A program made the translations under genes and the position numbers. DNA of 64,000 bases from Marinobacter sp050379415 (GTDB taxonomy: Bacteria > Pseudomonadota > Gammaproteobacteria > Pseudomonadales > Oleiphilaceae), in the NCBI RefSeq assembly GCF_050379415.1, contig NZ_JBNRLS010000001.1, positions 310,001 through 374,000 on the forward strand. Direction: 5' to 3'. Of this stretch, positions 49,374-58,983 are shown one piece after another (position 1 is the first letter of the stretch; every line of letters starts with the position of its first letter). Below the pieces are notes generated by a model. It saw only the letters and a program-made list of their open reading frames with translations. It had not been told where the DNA came from and did no database searches.

Positions 49374-50819
49374 ATGACTGACGAGAAGCAACCCGCATCG
49401 AATCCTGAAGAAGATCTGGCCACTCGATTTCCCACAGCTTATACAATTCTGTTTCTACTGATCATTCTGGTTGCAGCGCTCACCTGGATTATTCCTGCGG
49501 GGCAGTATGAGCGAGTCATGAACGAAGAGGTCGGGCGCGAGGTTGCCGTGCCTGGTACCTATGAAACCGTAGATCCCAACCCTCAGGGGTTTGTAGATGT
49601 GATGCTGGCGCCAACGGCGGGGTTTTATGACCCGGACAGTTACGCGGCCAATGCGATTGATGTTGCCCTGTTCATTCTGTTCCTGGGCGGTTTTCTGGGT
49701 GTCATGAATGCTACCGGCGCGATCGACACAGGCATCCGCAGTGCCATGCACCGACTGGAGGGCCGGGAGATCTGGATGATCCCGATCCTGATGACGCTCT
49801 TTGCGATCGGGGGTACAACCTACGGTATGGCAGAGGAGACACTGGCGTTCTACGCCATTCTCATTCCAGTGATCATTTCGGCAGGGTATGACGCCGTCAC
49901 CGGGGTTGCCATCATCCTTATAGGTGCCGGTATCGGAGTGCTGGGGTCGACTATTAACCCGTTTGCCACCGTTATTGCCTCCAATGCCGCTGAGATTCCC
50001 TTTACTGATGGCATCGTGCTGCGATTTGTTCTGCTTGTGGGTGGCCTGGTCATTTGTGCCGCGTATGTTATGCGCTATGCCCAGCGGGTCAAGGCGGATC
50101 CATCCCGCTCCGTGGTTGCCAAACAGCTAGAGGCTCACCGCAAGATTTTTCTTCGGGGTGGTGACGAGATTGAAGATTTTACCCTGACGGGTACCCAGAA
50201 AATCGCCCTGGTTATTTTCGCACTGACATTTGCTGTAATGATCTGGGGCGTCTCCTCCCAGGGCTGGTGGATGGCCAGAATGGGTGCGCTTTTCCTGGGT
50301 TCAGCCATCGTGATCGGCCTGATCGCCCGATTGGGCGAAAAGAAGCTGACCGGCAGTTTTGTCGACGGTGCCCGTGATCTGCTGGGGGTGGCACTGGTCG
50401 TCGGCCTGGCCCGGGGCATTGTGGTGATCATGGAACAGGGCATGATTGCCGACACCATTCTCCATAGCGCAGAAACCACCCTGGGTGGTTTGCCGGAACT
50501 GGCCTTTATCAACGTGATGTTCTGGCTGGAAGTGGGCATGAGTTTCTTTGTGCCGTCCTCATCCGGCCTTGCTGTGCTGTCCATGCCGATTCTGGCGCCA
50601 CTGGCGGACTTCGCCAACGTGGGTCGTGATCTGGTGGTTACCGCTTACCAGTCGGCCAACGGACTGGTCAACCTGATCAACCCGACCTTCGCCGTGGTGG
50701 TTGGTGGCCTCGCCATTGGCCGGGTCTCCTACGACCGTTGGCTGGCGTTTATCTGGCCCCTGTTGCTGATCCTCACTGTCTTTATCAGTGTGGTCATCAG
50801 TATCGGCGCGTTTCTCTAA
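49374..50819 (+). CDS. DcuC/YfcC-family transporter, probable arginine-ornithine exchanger
   Basis: A 481-residue permease with about 12 membrane segments and the YfcC-type pattern (LLIILVAALTWIIPAGQYERV at the start, GGTTYGMAEETLAFYAIL, FFVPSSSGLAVLSMP, SANGLVNLINPT). It sits first in the arginine deiminase operon, in the place of arcD, so it most likely swaps external arginine for ornithine. This family differs from the APC-type ArcD of Pseudomonas. The ATG at 49374 follows GGGGAGG. The arcA start lies 23 bases after its stop. Confidence 0.85.
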   Translation: MTDEKQPASNPEEDLATRFPTAYTILFLLIILVAALTWIIPAGQYERVMNEEVGREVAVPGTYETVDPNPQGFVDVMLAPTAGFYDPDSYAANAIDVALFILFLGGFLGVMNATGAIDTGIRSAMHRLEGREIWMIPILMTLFAIGGTTYGMAEETLAFYAILIPVIISAGYDAVTGVAIILIGAGIGVLGSTINPFATVIASNAAEIPFTDGIVLRFVLLVGGLVICAAYVMRYAQRVKADPSRSVVAKQLEAHRKIFLRGGDEIEDFTLTGTQKIALVIFALTFAVMIWGVSSQGWWMARMGALFLGSAIVIGLIARLGEKKLTGSFVDGARDLLGVALVVGLARGIVVIMEQGMIADTILHSAETTLGGLPELAFINVMFWLEVGMSFFVPSSSGLAVLSMPILAPLADFANVGRDLVVTAYQSANGLVNLINPTFAVVVGGLAIGRVSYDRWLAFIWPLLLILTVFISVVISIGAFL

Positions 50820-50842
50820 CCCCAAGCAAAGGAGCATGCGGG

Positions 50843-52072
50843 ATGGCTGAACACACTCTTGGCGTTCACTCCGAAACCGGTACCCTCCGGCAGGTCATCG
50901 TCTGCCGCCCGGGACTTGCCCATCGGAGGCTGACTCCCTCCAACTGCGATGCATTGCTGTTTGACGATGTATTCTGGGTCAAGCAGGCCCAGAAGGACCA
51001 CGACGTATTCTCAGGGCTGATGCGTGCCCGGGGCGTGGACGTGCTGGACGTTAACGAACTGCTGGCAGAAACGCTTGATATTCCCGAGGCACGGGCCTGG
51101 ATTCTCGACCACCGGATTACCTGGAATCATATTGGCGTGGGCATGGTATCCGACCTCCGCGCCTGGATGGACGAGCTTCCGGGCCAGACCCTGGCGGAGT
51201 TCCTGATTGGCGGGCTGGAAGTGGGAGACCTGCCTTTCGACCCGGCCGGGCTGTTTGGCAACCACCTGGGGCCTCACGGATTTGTACTTCCCCCCTTGCC
51301 GAACTTTTTGTTCACCCGTGACAACAGCGCCTGGATTTATGGCGGTGTCACTCTAAACCCCATGTACTGGGCCGCACGCAAACCGGAAACATTGCTGATG
51401 AGCGCAATCTACCGTTACCACCCGGCATTCGCCGGCAAGGTTAACGTGCATTGGGGTGACCCTCTCAAGGACCATGCCCTGGCTACCCTGGAAGGGGGTG
51501 ACGTCATGCCGGTCGGCAATGGCGCGGTCCTGGTTGGCATGGGTGAGCGTTCCTCACCCCAGGCCATCGGCCAGTTGGCCAAGGCCCTCTTTGATAGCGG
51601 AACCGCGGAGCGCGTGATCGCCTGCCAGATTCCCAAAACCCGCTCCGCCATGCACCTCGATACCGTGTTCACGTTCTGTGGCGGCAACGTGGTGACCAGC
51701 TTCAAGGAGGTCGCCGATGAAGTGGTGTGTTACGACCTGCGCCCGGGCACGGGCGACAAGCATCTGTCGTTTGAGCAGGACCCCCGACCGCTGTTTGAGG
51801 TTGTTGCCGATGTACTGGGCTACCCTTCCCTGGAGGTGATCGCCACCGGTGGCGACACGCCCGCGGAGCGGGAACGGGAACAGTGGAACGATGGTAATAA
51901 CGTACTGGCCCTGAGCCCGGGAGTCGTTATTGGCTACGACCGCAATGACGACACCAATGCCGCCCTGGAAGCGGCTGGCATCGAAGTGCTTCCGATACCC
52001 GGTGCAGAACTGGGTCGGGGCAGAGGCGGCGGACGGTGCATGAGCTGCCCGACAATACGGGACGCAGTCTGA
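50843..52072 (+). CDS. arcA: Arginine deiminase
   Basis: It hydrolyses arginine to citrulline and ammonia, the first step of the arginine deiminase pathway. The 409-residue protein starts GVHSETGTLRQVIVCRPGLAH. It contains the family motifs LPNFLFTRDNSAWIYGGV, LEGGDVMPVGNG and MHLDTVFTFC. The catalytic cysteine lies in the C-terminal GRGGGRCMSCPTIRDA. The ATG at 50843 follows GGAG at eight bases. It is second in the operon; arcB starts 18 bases downstream. Confidence 0.97.
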   Translation: MAEHTLGVHSETGTLRQVIVCRPGLAHRRLTPSNCDALLFDDVFWVKQAQKDHDVFSGLMRARGVDVLDVNELLAETLDIPEARAWILDHRITWNHIGVGMVSDLRAWMDELPGQTLAEFLIGGLEVGDLPFDPAGLFGNHLGPHGFVLPPLPNFLFTRDNSAWIYGGVTLNPMYWAARKPETLLMSAIYRYHPAFAGKVNVHWGDPLKDHALATLEGGDVMPVGNGAVLVGMGERSSPQAIGQLAKALFDSGTAERVIACQIPKTRSAMHLDTVFTFCGGNVVTSFKEVADEVVCYDLRPGTGDKHLSFEQDPRPLFEVVADVLGYPSLEVIATGGDTPAEREREQWNDGNNVLALSPGVVIGYDRNDDTNAALEAAGIEVLPIPGAELGRGRGGGRCMSCPTIRDAV

Positions 52073-52090
52073 CAAGGAAGGAGCAGAGTC

Positions 52091-53092
52091 ATGGCATTTA
52101 ATCTCAAGAACCGGCATTTCCTGACCCTGCGGGATTTCACGCCCCGGGAAATCAGTTTTTTGCTCAAGCTGTCCGCGGATCTGAAAACCGCCAAATACGC
52201 CGGCACCGAAGTGCCACAGCTAAAGGGCAAGGACATCGCACTGATTTTCGAAAAAAACTCCACCCGCACCCGGGTGGGGTTTGAGGTTGCGGCCTTCGAT
52301 CAGGGTGCACGGGTAACCTATCTGGGGCCGACCGGCACTCATATCGGCCATAAGGAATCCGTCAAAGACACCGCCAGGGTACTGGGTCGCGTGTATGACG
52401 CAATCGAATACCGGGGATTCGGCCAGGCGGTTGTTGAGGAACTGGCGCAGTACGCCGGTGTACCTGTCTACAATGGCCTGACCAATGAATTCCACCCCAC
52501 GCAGATCCTGGCGGATTTCCTGACCATGCAGGAAAACGTGGAGAAACCCCTGCGGGACGTGGCATTTGTTTTCATCGGGGACGCCGCGAATAACATGGGC
52601 GACAGCCTGCTCATTGGTGGCGCCAAGATGGGTATGGATGTACGCCTGTGTGCCCCCAAAGCCTGCTGGCCCGGAGAAGAGGTTCAGAACGAGGCCCAGT
52701 CAATTGCCAGTGCCACCGGCGCCAGAATCCTGATCACTGAAGACATTGATGCCGCCGTGAAGGGCGTGGATTTCGTCTACACCGACGTGTGGGTGTCCAT
52801 GGGCGAACCCAAGGAAAAGTGGGCCGAGCGGATTAAACTGTTGCAGCCCTATCAGGTGAATGCTTCCCTGATGGAAAAAACCGGCAATCCCCGGACAAAA
52901 TTCATGCATTGCCTGCCGGCCTTCCACAACACGGAAACCACCGTGGGTAAGGAAATACAGGCAGAGTTCGCCATTGAGGCCATGGAAGTGACCGAGGAGG
53001 TCTTTGAAAGCCCGGCCTCCATCGTATTCGACCAGGCGGAGAACCGGATGCACACCATCAAGGCAGTACTGGTCGCCACTCTGGGCAGCTGA
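52091..53092 (+). CDS. arcB: Ornithine carbamoyltransferase, catabolic context
   Basis: It converts citrulline and phosphate to ornithine and carbamoyl phosphate in this context (the reverse of biosynthesis). The 333-residue protein has the carbamoyl-phosphate site FEKNSTRTRVGFEVAA, the HPTQILADF motif, the ornithine loop segment DVWVSMGEP and MHCLPAFHN near the end. Its position between arcA and arcC supports the catabolic name. AAGGAG precedes the ATG. Confidence 0.96.
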   Translation: MAFNLKNRHFLTLRDFTPREISFLLKLSADLKTAKYAGTEVPQLKGKDIALIFEKNSTRTRVGFEVAAFDQGARVTYLGPTGTHIGHKESVKDTARVLGRVYDAIEYRGFGQAVVEELAQYAGVPVYNGLTNEFHPTQILADFLTMQENVEKPLRDVAFVFIGDAANNMGDSLLIGGAKMGMDVRLCAPKACWPGEEVQNEAQSIASATGARILITEDIDAAVKGVDFVYTDVWVSMGEPKEKWAERIKLLQPYQVNASLMEKTGNPRTKFMHCLPAFHNTETTVGKEIQAEFAIEAMEVTEEVFESPASIVFDQAENRMHTIKAVLVATLGS

Positions 53093-53107
53093 TGGGAGGA
53101 AACTGAC

Positions 53108-54013
53108 ATGCTTGTAGTAGCAGCCCTGGGAGGCAACGCCCTGTTGCGGCGCGGTGAACCCCTGACAGCCCAGGCCCAGCGCGCCAATGTGAAGATCGCC
53201 GCAGAGGCACTGGCCGACATCATCCAGGCCGGTCACCAACTGGTCATCACCCACGGCAACGGGCCACAGGTAGGTCTGCTGGCACTGCAGGGGGCCGCCT
53301 ACAAGCCGGACGAAGCCTACCCGCTGGACGTACTGGGCGCCGAAACCGAAGGCATGATCGGGTATATCATCGAGCAGGAGCTGGAAAATGTCCTGGGCCA
53401 CGATCGGCCAGTGGCGACCCTGCTCACCCAGGTGTTGGTAGACAAGGATGATCCCGCCTTCAAAAAGCCTACGAAATTCGTCGGGCCGGTTTACGACAGG
53501 AAGGAAGCAGAGGCCAGGGCTGAAGCCGCAGGCTGGCAGATAGCCAGGGATGGCGACAAGTGGCGGCGGGTCGTGCCCTCGCCCGTCCCCCTGGAAATCC
53601 CCGACATTCGGGTGCTCAAACTCCTGCTGGACCAGGGCGTCGTCGTGATCTGCGCCGGAGGCGGCGGCATTCCGATTCTTCGCCGTGACGACGGCAGCAT
53701 GGTTGGCGTGGAGGCCGTCATCGACAAGGATGCCGCCAGCGCGCTGTTGGCCCGACAACTGGGGGCAGATGCCTTACTGCTGCTCACTGACGTGGATGCC
53801 ATCTACCGGGACTTTGGCAAAGACACTGCCGCGCCTATCCATGAACTCACTCTCACCGAGGCCCGCGAGCTGGACCTGCCTGCCGGCTCCATGGGGCCCA
53901 AAATGGCGGCAGCGGGCAATTTCGTCGAAAGCGGTGGCATCAGTGGTATCGGCAGGCTGGAGGATGCCCTGGCAATTCTTGAACGCCGGGCGGGAACCTC
54001 TGTTACCCCTTAG
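53108..54013 (+). CDS. arcC: Carbamate kinase
   Basis: It transfers phosphate from carbamoyl phosphate to ADP, giving the ATP yield of the arginine deiminase pathway. The 301-residue protein has the typical start VVAALGGNALLRRGEPLT, the VITHGNGPQVGLLALQ motif, VVICAGGGGIPI and ALLLLTDVDAIY with SMGPKMAAAGNFVE near the end. It is the last gene of the operon; the convergent diguanylate cyclase ends 18 bases away. Confidence 0.97.
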   Translation: MLVVAALGGNALLRRGEPLTAQAQRANVKIAAEALADIIQAGHQLVITHGNGPQVGLLALQGAAYKPDEAYPLDVLGAETEGMIGYIIEQELENVLGHDRPVATLLTQVLVDKDDPAFKKPTKFVGPVYDRKEAEARAEAAGWQIARDGDKWRRVVPSPVPLEIPDIRVLKLLLDQGVVVICAGGGGIPILRRDDGSMVGVEAVIDKDAASALLARQLGADALLLLTDVDAIYRDFGKDTAAPIHELTLTEARELDLPAGSMGPKMAAAGNFVESGGISGIGRLEDALAILERRAGTSVTP

Positions 54014-54030
54014 TCTCGGGATTGTGCCCC

Positions 54031-55614
54031 TTAAACCAGAGTTCCACCACCGGTAGGGAGGAGACCACGACGTTTCAACTCTGCCCTGTCCCGGCCCTGC
54101 GCCTTAGCCGTGTACAGCGCATCATCCGCCTCTGAAACCAGTTTATCGAAGCTGGCACCATCCCACTCTGCGACACCGACGGACGCGGTCAGTGTAATGT
54201 GGTGATCATCAATCGGCACCGCCACACCACGCACACATCCAAGGAGCTTTTCACACAGGTGTGCCAGGTCTACGTGGTCCGAATCGGGCACGAGGACCAT
54301 GAACTCCTCTCCTCCCCAACGACCAAAGCGATCCACCGATCGGAGGGATGACGCGATGGCCCGCACAAACTCTTGCAGGCAACGGTCGCCAACAGCATGT
54401 CCGTATTGGTCGTTTACGCCTTTGAAATAATCTATATCCAGCAATATGACAGAAAAGGGCCGCTGACTACGTTCGCTTCGTTTTACTTCATCCTCTCCAA
54501 GAAGTTTCATCTTTCGACGATTCGCAATGCCGGTCAGCTCATCGGTCAGCGCCAGTGATTGCAGACGCTGGTTGGCCTCATACAGCTCCTCGGTCCGGAG
54601 ACGCACCCTCTCTTCCAGGGCCTGGTTCAGTTGCCTAACCTCAGAGAGAGCCTCGCGAAGTTCGTTCGATTTCCGGCGGTTCTGATGCACAAACGCTGCG
54701 ATGTACAGCACCATCACGGTAAAAAGTACCGTGAACTCCTGAGTGAGCAATGCGCTGTGCGACTCAGACTCACGGATAAACGGCCCCGCCCCCGCAGCCG
54801 TGGTGAAGGCAACATACAAGGCTACCGCAGTCGCCAGGCACGATCCTGCCAGGGGGCCGAAGCGAATGGCCACCCATACTGGCGCTACAACGACCACAAT
54901 AGGAGTTAAAGCCAGATAAGCCTCCGAGTGCAGGTTGCCGGAGAAAACCAGAAAACACGCCATCAGGCTGACGATCCACGCCACCGCCAGTTCAAGTCGC
55001 TGGGGCCATGTCCCGTTTGCTGATTGCCGCTGAAACCTGGCGCTGAACAGCATGTGAAGAAACGGGGTCAGGATAATCAATCCAGTTGCATCGCCGATCC
55101 ACCAAAGACGCCAGAACGTGAGGAAGGAGGTATCGTTGGTTAACAGGAAATAATAGACCGACGCTCCCCCCAGGGCAGCGACCGGAGAGGCGATGAAAAA
55201 CACAGTAAACAGAAAAACACTGAGGTCCTTGGGCTCATACCAGTCCATTTCCCTATTCAGAAAATAACGAATCAGGCTGGCCGCCAACAGACACTCTGTG
55301 ATGTTAATAGCGCCGAACAGCAGCGCCTGGGTAACGGTGAATACCGGAACGTCTGCAAGAACTTCCGCGCACAGGACAGCCACCAGCAAAGGCCACCAGT
55401 AACGCGGTGGACGGCTGAGCAAAGCAGCCAACAAGACTGCATTCGGAGGCCAGAGAACAACGATTCCACTCTCGAGAGCAGCAAAATGTACTCCCACATA
55501 GGCGCCCGAATAGTAAAGCAGCCCGATAAGGAGTGGAAAGACAGCGACACGGTAAAGACTGTACAAGGTCATTTTCTCAGTTACAGTCCGTGTACATGGA
55601 TAGAACCGGCCCAT
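54031..55614 (-). CDS. MASE1-domain diguanylate cyclase
   Basis: A 527-residue membrane enzyme making c-di-GMP. The first 310 residues hold about eight hydrophobic segments in the MASE1 pattern (GIVVLWPPNAVLLAAL, WWIGDATGLIILTPFL). A coiled-coil linker is followed by the GGDEF-type domain, with the active site RFGRWGGEEFMVLVPD near residue 433 and an inhibitory RSVD site five residues before it. No phosphodiesterase domain is present. The start is uncertain: ATG at 55614 or ATG at 55572, neither with a strong ribosome site. Confidence 0.88.
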   Translation of the reverse strand: MGRFYPCTRTVTEKMTLYSLYRVAVFPLLIGLLYYSGAYVGVHFAALESGIVVLWPPNAVLLAALLSRPPRYWWPLLVAVLCAEVLADVPVFTVTQALLFGAINITECLLAASLIRYFLNREMDWYEPKDLSVFLFTVFFIASPVAALGGASVYYFLLTNDTSFLTFWRLWWIGDATGLIILTPFLHMLFSARFQRQSANGTWPQRLELAVAWIVSLMACFLVFSGNLHSEAYLALTPIVVVVAPVWVAIRFGPLAGSCLATAVALYVAFTTAAGAGPFIRESESHSALLTQEFTVLFTVMVLYIAAFVHQNRRKSNELREALSEVRQLNQALEERVRLRTEELYEANQRLQSLALTDELTGIANRRKMKLLGEDEVKRSERSQRPFSVILLDIDYFKGVNDQYGHAVGDRCLQEFVRAIASSLRSVDRFGRWGGEEFMVLVPDSDHVDLAHLCEKLLGCVRGVAVPIDDHHITLTASVGVAEWDGASFDKLVSEADDALYTAKAQGRDRAELKRRGLLPTGGGTLV

Positions 55615-55679
55615 AAATCCCTATGAAACCCGGTAAGCTAATTCAACACCACAAATCTCCATCTTTCCAATTTAAAACA

Positions 55680-56054
55680 TCATTTGACCAGGCCAGACTG
55701 CGGCACCAGGCAATTCATCATGGTGATCGACAGATCCCGAAAGACGGAATCAGACGCCACAATACTCGGGAACCGGTCGTTCATCGCCCGCCGACAGGAA
55801 GAGCTACGTGCCTTGCCCTCCTTCACGCAACCTGAATGCAGATCTGTGCCCGCAGGCTGGCCGGTGGCCTGCTCACAGAAAGCAGGAACCTGGGTGACCA
55901 GCCAGTCTACGACCACGCTCCGCTGAACCGGATCGGACGCCAGATTCGAGAAGCGGCTGGCATCTACCGGCTCGGGCTTTTCCCGGGTCTGGTCCCAGAG
56001 GACAAAAATCAGCGCAAGTGAAACCAGTGCGACGGTGACCATCGGGAACTTCAT
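55680..56054 (-). CDS. Small membrane-anchored or secreted hypothetical protein
   Basis: A 124-residue protein with an N-terminal hydrophobic segment (PMVTVALVSLALIFVLWD) and a mainly polar remainder containing four cysteines (in AFCEQATG, HSGCVKEG, SSSCRRAM and MMNCLVPQ). This suggests disulfides outside the cytoplasm. Not recognised. The ATG at 56054 follows GGGAG. It lies downstream of the lipoprotein hydrolase on the same strand, 92 bases apart, and may share its transcript. Confidence 0.65.
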   Translation of the reverse strand: MKFPMVTVALVSLALIFVLWDQTREKPEPVDASRFSNLASDPVQRSVVVDWLVTQVPAFCEQATGQPAGTDLHSGCVKEGKARSSSCRRAMNDRFPSIVASDSVFRDLSITMMNCLVPQSGLVK

Positions 56055-56146
56055 GGGCGGACTCCCAGGTTTTTGAGGATAGTCCGCGATGATAAAGACT
56101 CCGCACCTTCGGGCCAAGCCAGTCCCGCCTTGGCCCCCTGCCCAGG

Positions 56147-58069
56147 TCACATCGTGCCTTGCAGCGCTCCCTGCAACACCGGCAACTGCACCGTTCCCTC
56201 AACATTGACGAAGGGCACGAGCGCATCCCGCGACCAGCTCGCTGGGTACTGGGGGTGGAAACCATAGATCAACAAGGCGAGTTCATCTCCGGGCGCCAGA
56301 GCCTCAGCCACCCCGACCAGCTCGATGACTTCCCGGTCCTTGAGCCCCCGCACCGGTTTGATCTGATCGTCGATCAGTTGCCAGCGACTCTCGCCACCAG
56401 CACGCTTGCCAAGACCAACAAACACCATCGGATCACAACCGGCAGCGTAGGGATCGAGTTCTACCTCACAGGTTGAACGACCCGCCAGATCAGACACCGT
56501 GAGTGTAGCAGTGGGAATCCCGCCAAGTGTCGCCCCACTCTCTCCTGCTTGGCCCAGAACCAGTGCCGCAGGCGGCTGAGTAGCGGTTGCGACGGCTTCG
56601 TAACCGGAGGCCACGGGCAGCTCGGTTGCCACGTCCCGCTCGACCACCGTCGCACCCCGGAGCACTCCTCCCTCAAGGTCTGGAGCGGGGAATTCGTCCA
56701 TGGGCACCATGACAGACTGGCCGTCAGCCAGTGAGAGACAGACTTCAGAGTCGGTTCCCTCAAAGTAACCTGCCAGCGGTTTACCCTGAAGATGGTGCTC
56801 CAGCCAGTTCAGGGTAGCGTCTGAAATCGAGATATCGCCACAGGCAAACTGACCAGCTGCGCCCTGGAAGCCCGGAATTTCCAGCAAACCTGCCGTCGGA
56901 TCCACATAGTCGGCTGGCTGTAACTCGTCGGGCGCCTCCACGGGCAGGATGTGGCCGGACTGGTGGGTCAGCAGGCGCACATCTCCACCCAGCGCTTTCA
57001 GGCACTCAAAGTTACGCCAGGCTTCATTGAAATTGAACAACGTGTCCTTCATACCCTGAGTCAGTAATACATCCACTTTCGGGTAAGGTGTTGGTTCGAC
57101 GTCAAATGCTGGTGGGTTGATCTGATAATTCAGCAAGTCCGGGGTTTCGGATACCGACACCGGTTCTCCCGTGCAACGATATGCGGGGCTGTGGTAGTAG
57201 AAGAAGTCCAGGCCCGCTTCCGGGAAACGGTTCAGCGTGGCACCCTGCGCCAGGATCTCACGAATGATCGGATCCAGGCCTCCGTTACCATTCCCGGTGG
57301 AGCCCGTTTCACCGCCCGCAACAAGTGCCAGATCCCAGCCGGTTTTGATGACGTTGCCGGGATTCAGGCTGTAACGCAGATCGTGCCAGGTAATATCCGG
57401 AACAAGAGCATCAAGCCTCTGGCGCGGATCCTGTCCGTGCAGCAGGAGCTGGAAGCCACCGCCATAACTACCGCCGATTGCGCCGACCACAAGGTTTGGG
57501 CTCAATTCCCGAGGAAGGTCAGGCTCCTGACGGTATTGCAGATAATCGAGATTTTCCTCAGCCCAATCGAGAATCTGGATCAGATCGCGCCCCTCGAACT
57601 CGGGATCCATCACGCGAACAGTGCCGGTGCTTTCACCGAAGCCCCGCTGATCGATCGAGATGACTGCAAAACCGGCCTCACGATAGTTTTCAAACCCTTC
57701 GGTATTTCGTGACCCACCGAAACCATGACCATGCAGTACCAACGGGTGGCCCTGTTTGCAGTCAATTCCGCCAATCGGCTCGAGCACCTGAAAGGCAATG
57801 GTTTCACCACTGGCCGAGGTCAGCATTACCGGGTAACTTCGGCCGCCGTCCCTGGGGGTATCATCGGCACAGGACACGGGAGGAACCTCACATTGAGGAG
57901 GTGCCCCATTGCCCGGATTTGCACAGGCCTGGTCCGGGGACACCCGGTTTTGTTGGGCGGAAGGTTGTGAGCTTTCAGACGTCGTTTCAATGCATCCGGC
58001 AACAGCCAGAGCAAGAAACACGGCAATCAGGCGAGGTCTGAACACCCCGGGACGCTTCAGGGAAGGCAT
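56147..58069 (-). CDS. Lipoprotein alpha/beta hydrolase (S15/CocE-like)
   Basis: A 640-residue lipoprotein (lipobox VAGC near residue 26) with an alpha/beta-hydrolase core. Strand motifs are LVLHGHGFGGSR and VISIDQRGFGEST. The nucleophile Ser is in GAIGGSYGGGFQLL (near residue 200), the Asp candidate in LTQGMKDTLFN and the His in THQSGHILPVE. The last 200 residues form a beta-rich C-terminal domain. The layout resembles X-Pro dipeptidyl-peptidase/CocE-type hydrolases, so it may cleave a peptide or ester at the cell surface. Substrate unknown. The ATG at 58069 begins the signal. Confidence 0.83.
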   Translation of the reverse strand: MPSLKRPGVFRPRLIAVFLALAVAGCIETTSESSQPSAQQNRVSPDQACANPGNGAPPQCEVPPVSCADDTPRDGGRSYPVMLTSASGETIAFQVLEPIGGIDCKQGHPLVLHGHGFGGSRNTEGFENYREAGFAVISIDQRGFGESTGTVRVMDPEFEGRDLIQILDWAEENLDYLQYRQEPDLPRELSPNLVVGAIGGSYGGGFQLLLHGQDPRQRLDALVPDITWHDLRYSLNPGNVIKTGWDLALVAGGETGSTGNGNGGLDPIIREILAQGATLNRFPEAGLDFFYYHSPAYRCTGEPVSVSETPDLLNYQINPPAFDVEPTPYPKVDVLLTQGMKDTLFNFNEAWRNFECLKALGGDVRLLTHQSGHILPVEAPDELQPADYVDPTAGLLEIPGFQGAAGQFACGDISISDATLNWLEHHLQGKPLAGYFEGTDSEVCLSLADGQSVMVPMDEFPAPDLEGGVLRGATVVERDVATELPVASGYEAVATATQPPAALVLGQAGESGATLGGIPTATLTVSDLAGRSTCEVELDPYAAGCDPMVFVGLGKRAGGESRWQLIDDQIKPVRGLKDREVIELVGVAEALAPGDELALLIYGFHPQYPASWSRDALVPFVNVEGTVQLPVLQGALQGTM

Positions 58070-58236
58070 CTGTTGTTCTCCTTGTTTTATTCATCAGAAA
58101 CCAACCGGGAACAACGTGGCAGACGGAATTATGTTCCAATCTGCCAGGACAAAGGCCTGAAAAGACAGAATTGACGCCCGCACAGAGAGTCGCGCAAACT
58201 GGCAAATACATTCAGCTCTGCGCCGACACGCATGCC

Positions 58237-58983
58237 ATGGCAGCAATGGACCAGACACCACCTCCCGCAAGACTCGGTTTTCTTTACCCCGGCCATGCAG
58301 CCGAGGACGACTACCCGTTGATGGGCGGAATGATCGACCCACCAGCCGAGGTCCATCTGATCCACACTGAATTTCTTGAAGACGCCCATACCATCGAGGC
58401 ACTTAGTGAAATGGGCAGTATCGAGCGGCTGTCTAAAGGTGCGGAAGCCCTGGCCGGCTCAGGGATTGAATCCGTCATGTGGACGTCCACCAGCGCCAGC
58501 TTCGTACTTGGACTGGACGGCATCCGCCAACAGATCGACGCTCTTGAGAAAACCCTCTGCGTTCCGGCATCCACAACCGCCATGGCGTTTGCCCGGGCCA
58601 TCACCGCAATCGACGCGAAGAAAGTTGCCATTGCGGCCACCTATCCGGAAGACGTAGCGCTGCGATTCCGCCAGTTCCTCAATCACTTTGACATCGACGT
58701 AGTGCATCTTTCCAGCCGTGGCATTGTGACCGCCGCCGAGGTTGGCACTCTTGGAAAAGAGGAAGTGATCGACTTCGCCATGGCGAATACCCGCGAGGAC
58801 GCGGACGCACTGCTGATTCCCGACACCGCCCTCCATTCAGCCGCCTGGCTGACCGATCTGGAGCAAGCCACCGGCAAACCGGTGCTGACAGCGAACCAGG
58901 TCAGTTTCTGGGAGGCTCTGCGTTTATGCGGGAAGCTGACGCCCCAAGCCCGGCTGGGGCGTTTGTTTGAGGAAGTGCCCTGA
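58237..58983 (+). CDS. Maleate isomerase / Asp-Glu racemase-like enzyme
   Basis: A 248-residue protein of the Asp/Glu racemase superfamily, nearest in pattern to maleate cis-trans isomerase and arylmalonate decarboxylase-like enzymes. It begins ARLGFLYPGHAAEDDYP, with VMWTSTSASFVLGLDG, VPASTTAMAFARAI (where a catalytic Cys is often found but Ser/Thr is seen here) and ALLIPDTALHSA. The two usual catalytic cysteines are not clearly present, so it could be inactive or act differently. The start is uncertain (58237 or 58246, both with weak ribosome sites). It abuts the convergent LysR gene. Confidence 0.75.
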   Translation: MAAMDQTPPPARLGFLYPGHAAEDDYPLMGGMIDPPAEVHLIHTEFLEDAHTIEALSEMGSIERLSKGAEALAGSGIESVMWTSTSASFVLGLDGIRQQIDALEKTLCVPASTTAMAFARAITAIDAKKVAIAATYPEDVALRFRQFLNHFDIDVVHLSSRGIVTAAEVGTLGKEEVIDFAMANTREDADALLIPDTALHSAAWLTDLEQATGKPVLTANQVSFWEALRLCGKLTPQARLGRLFEEVP

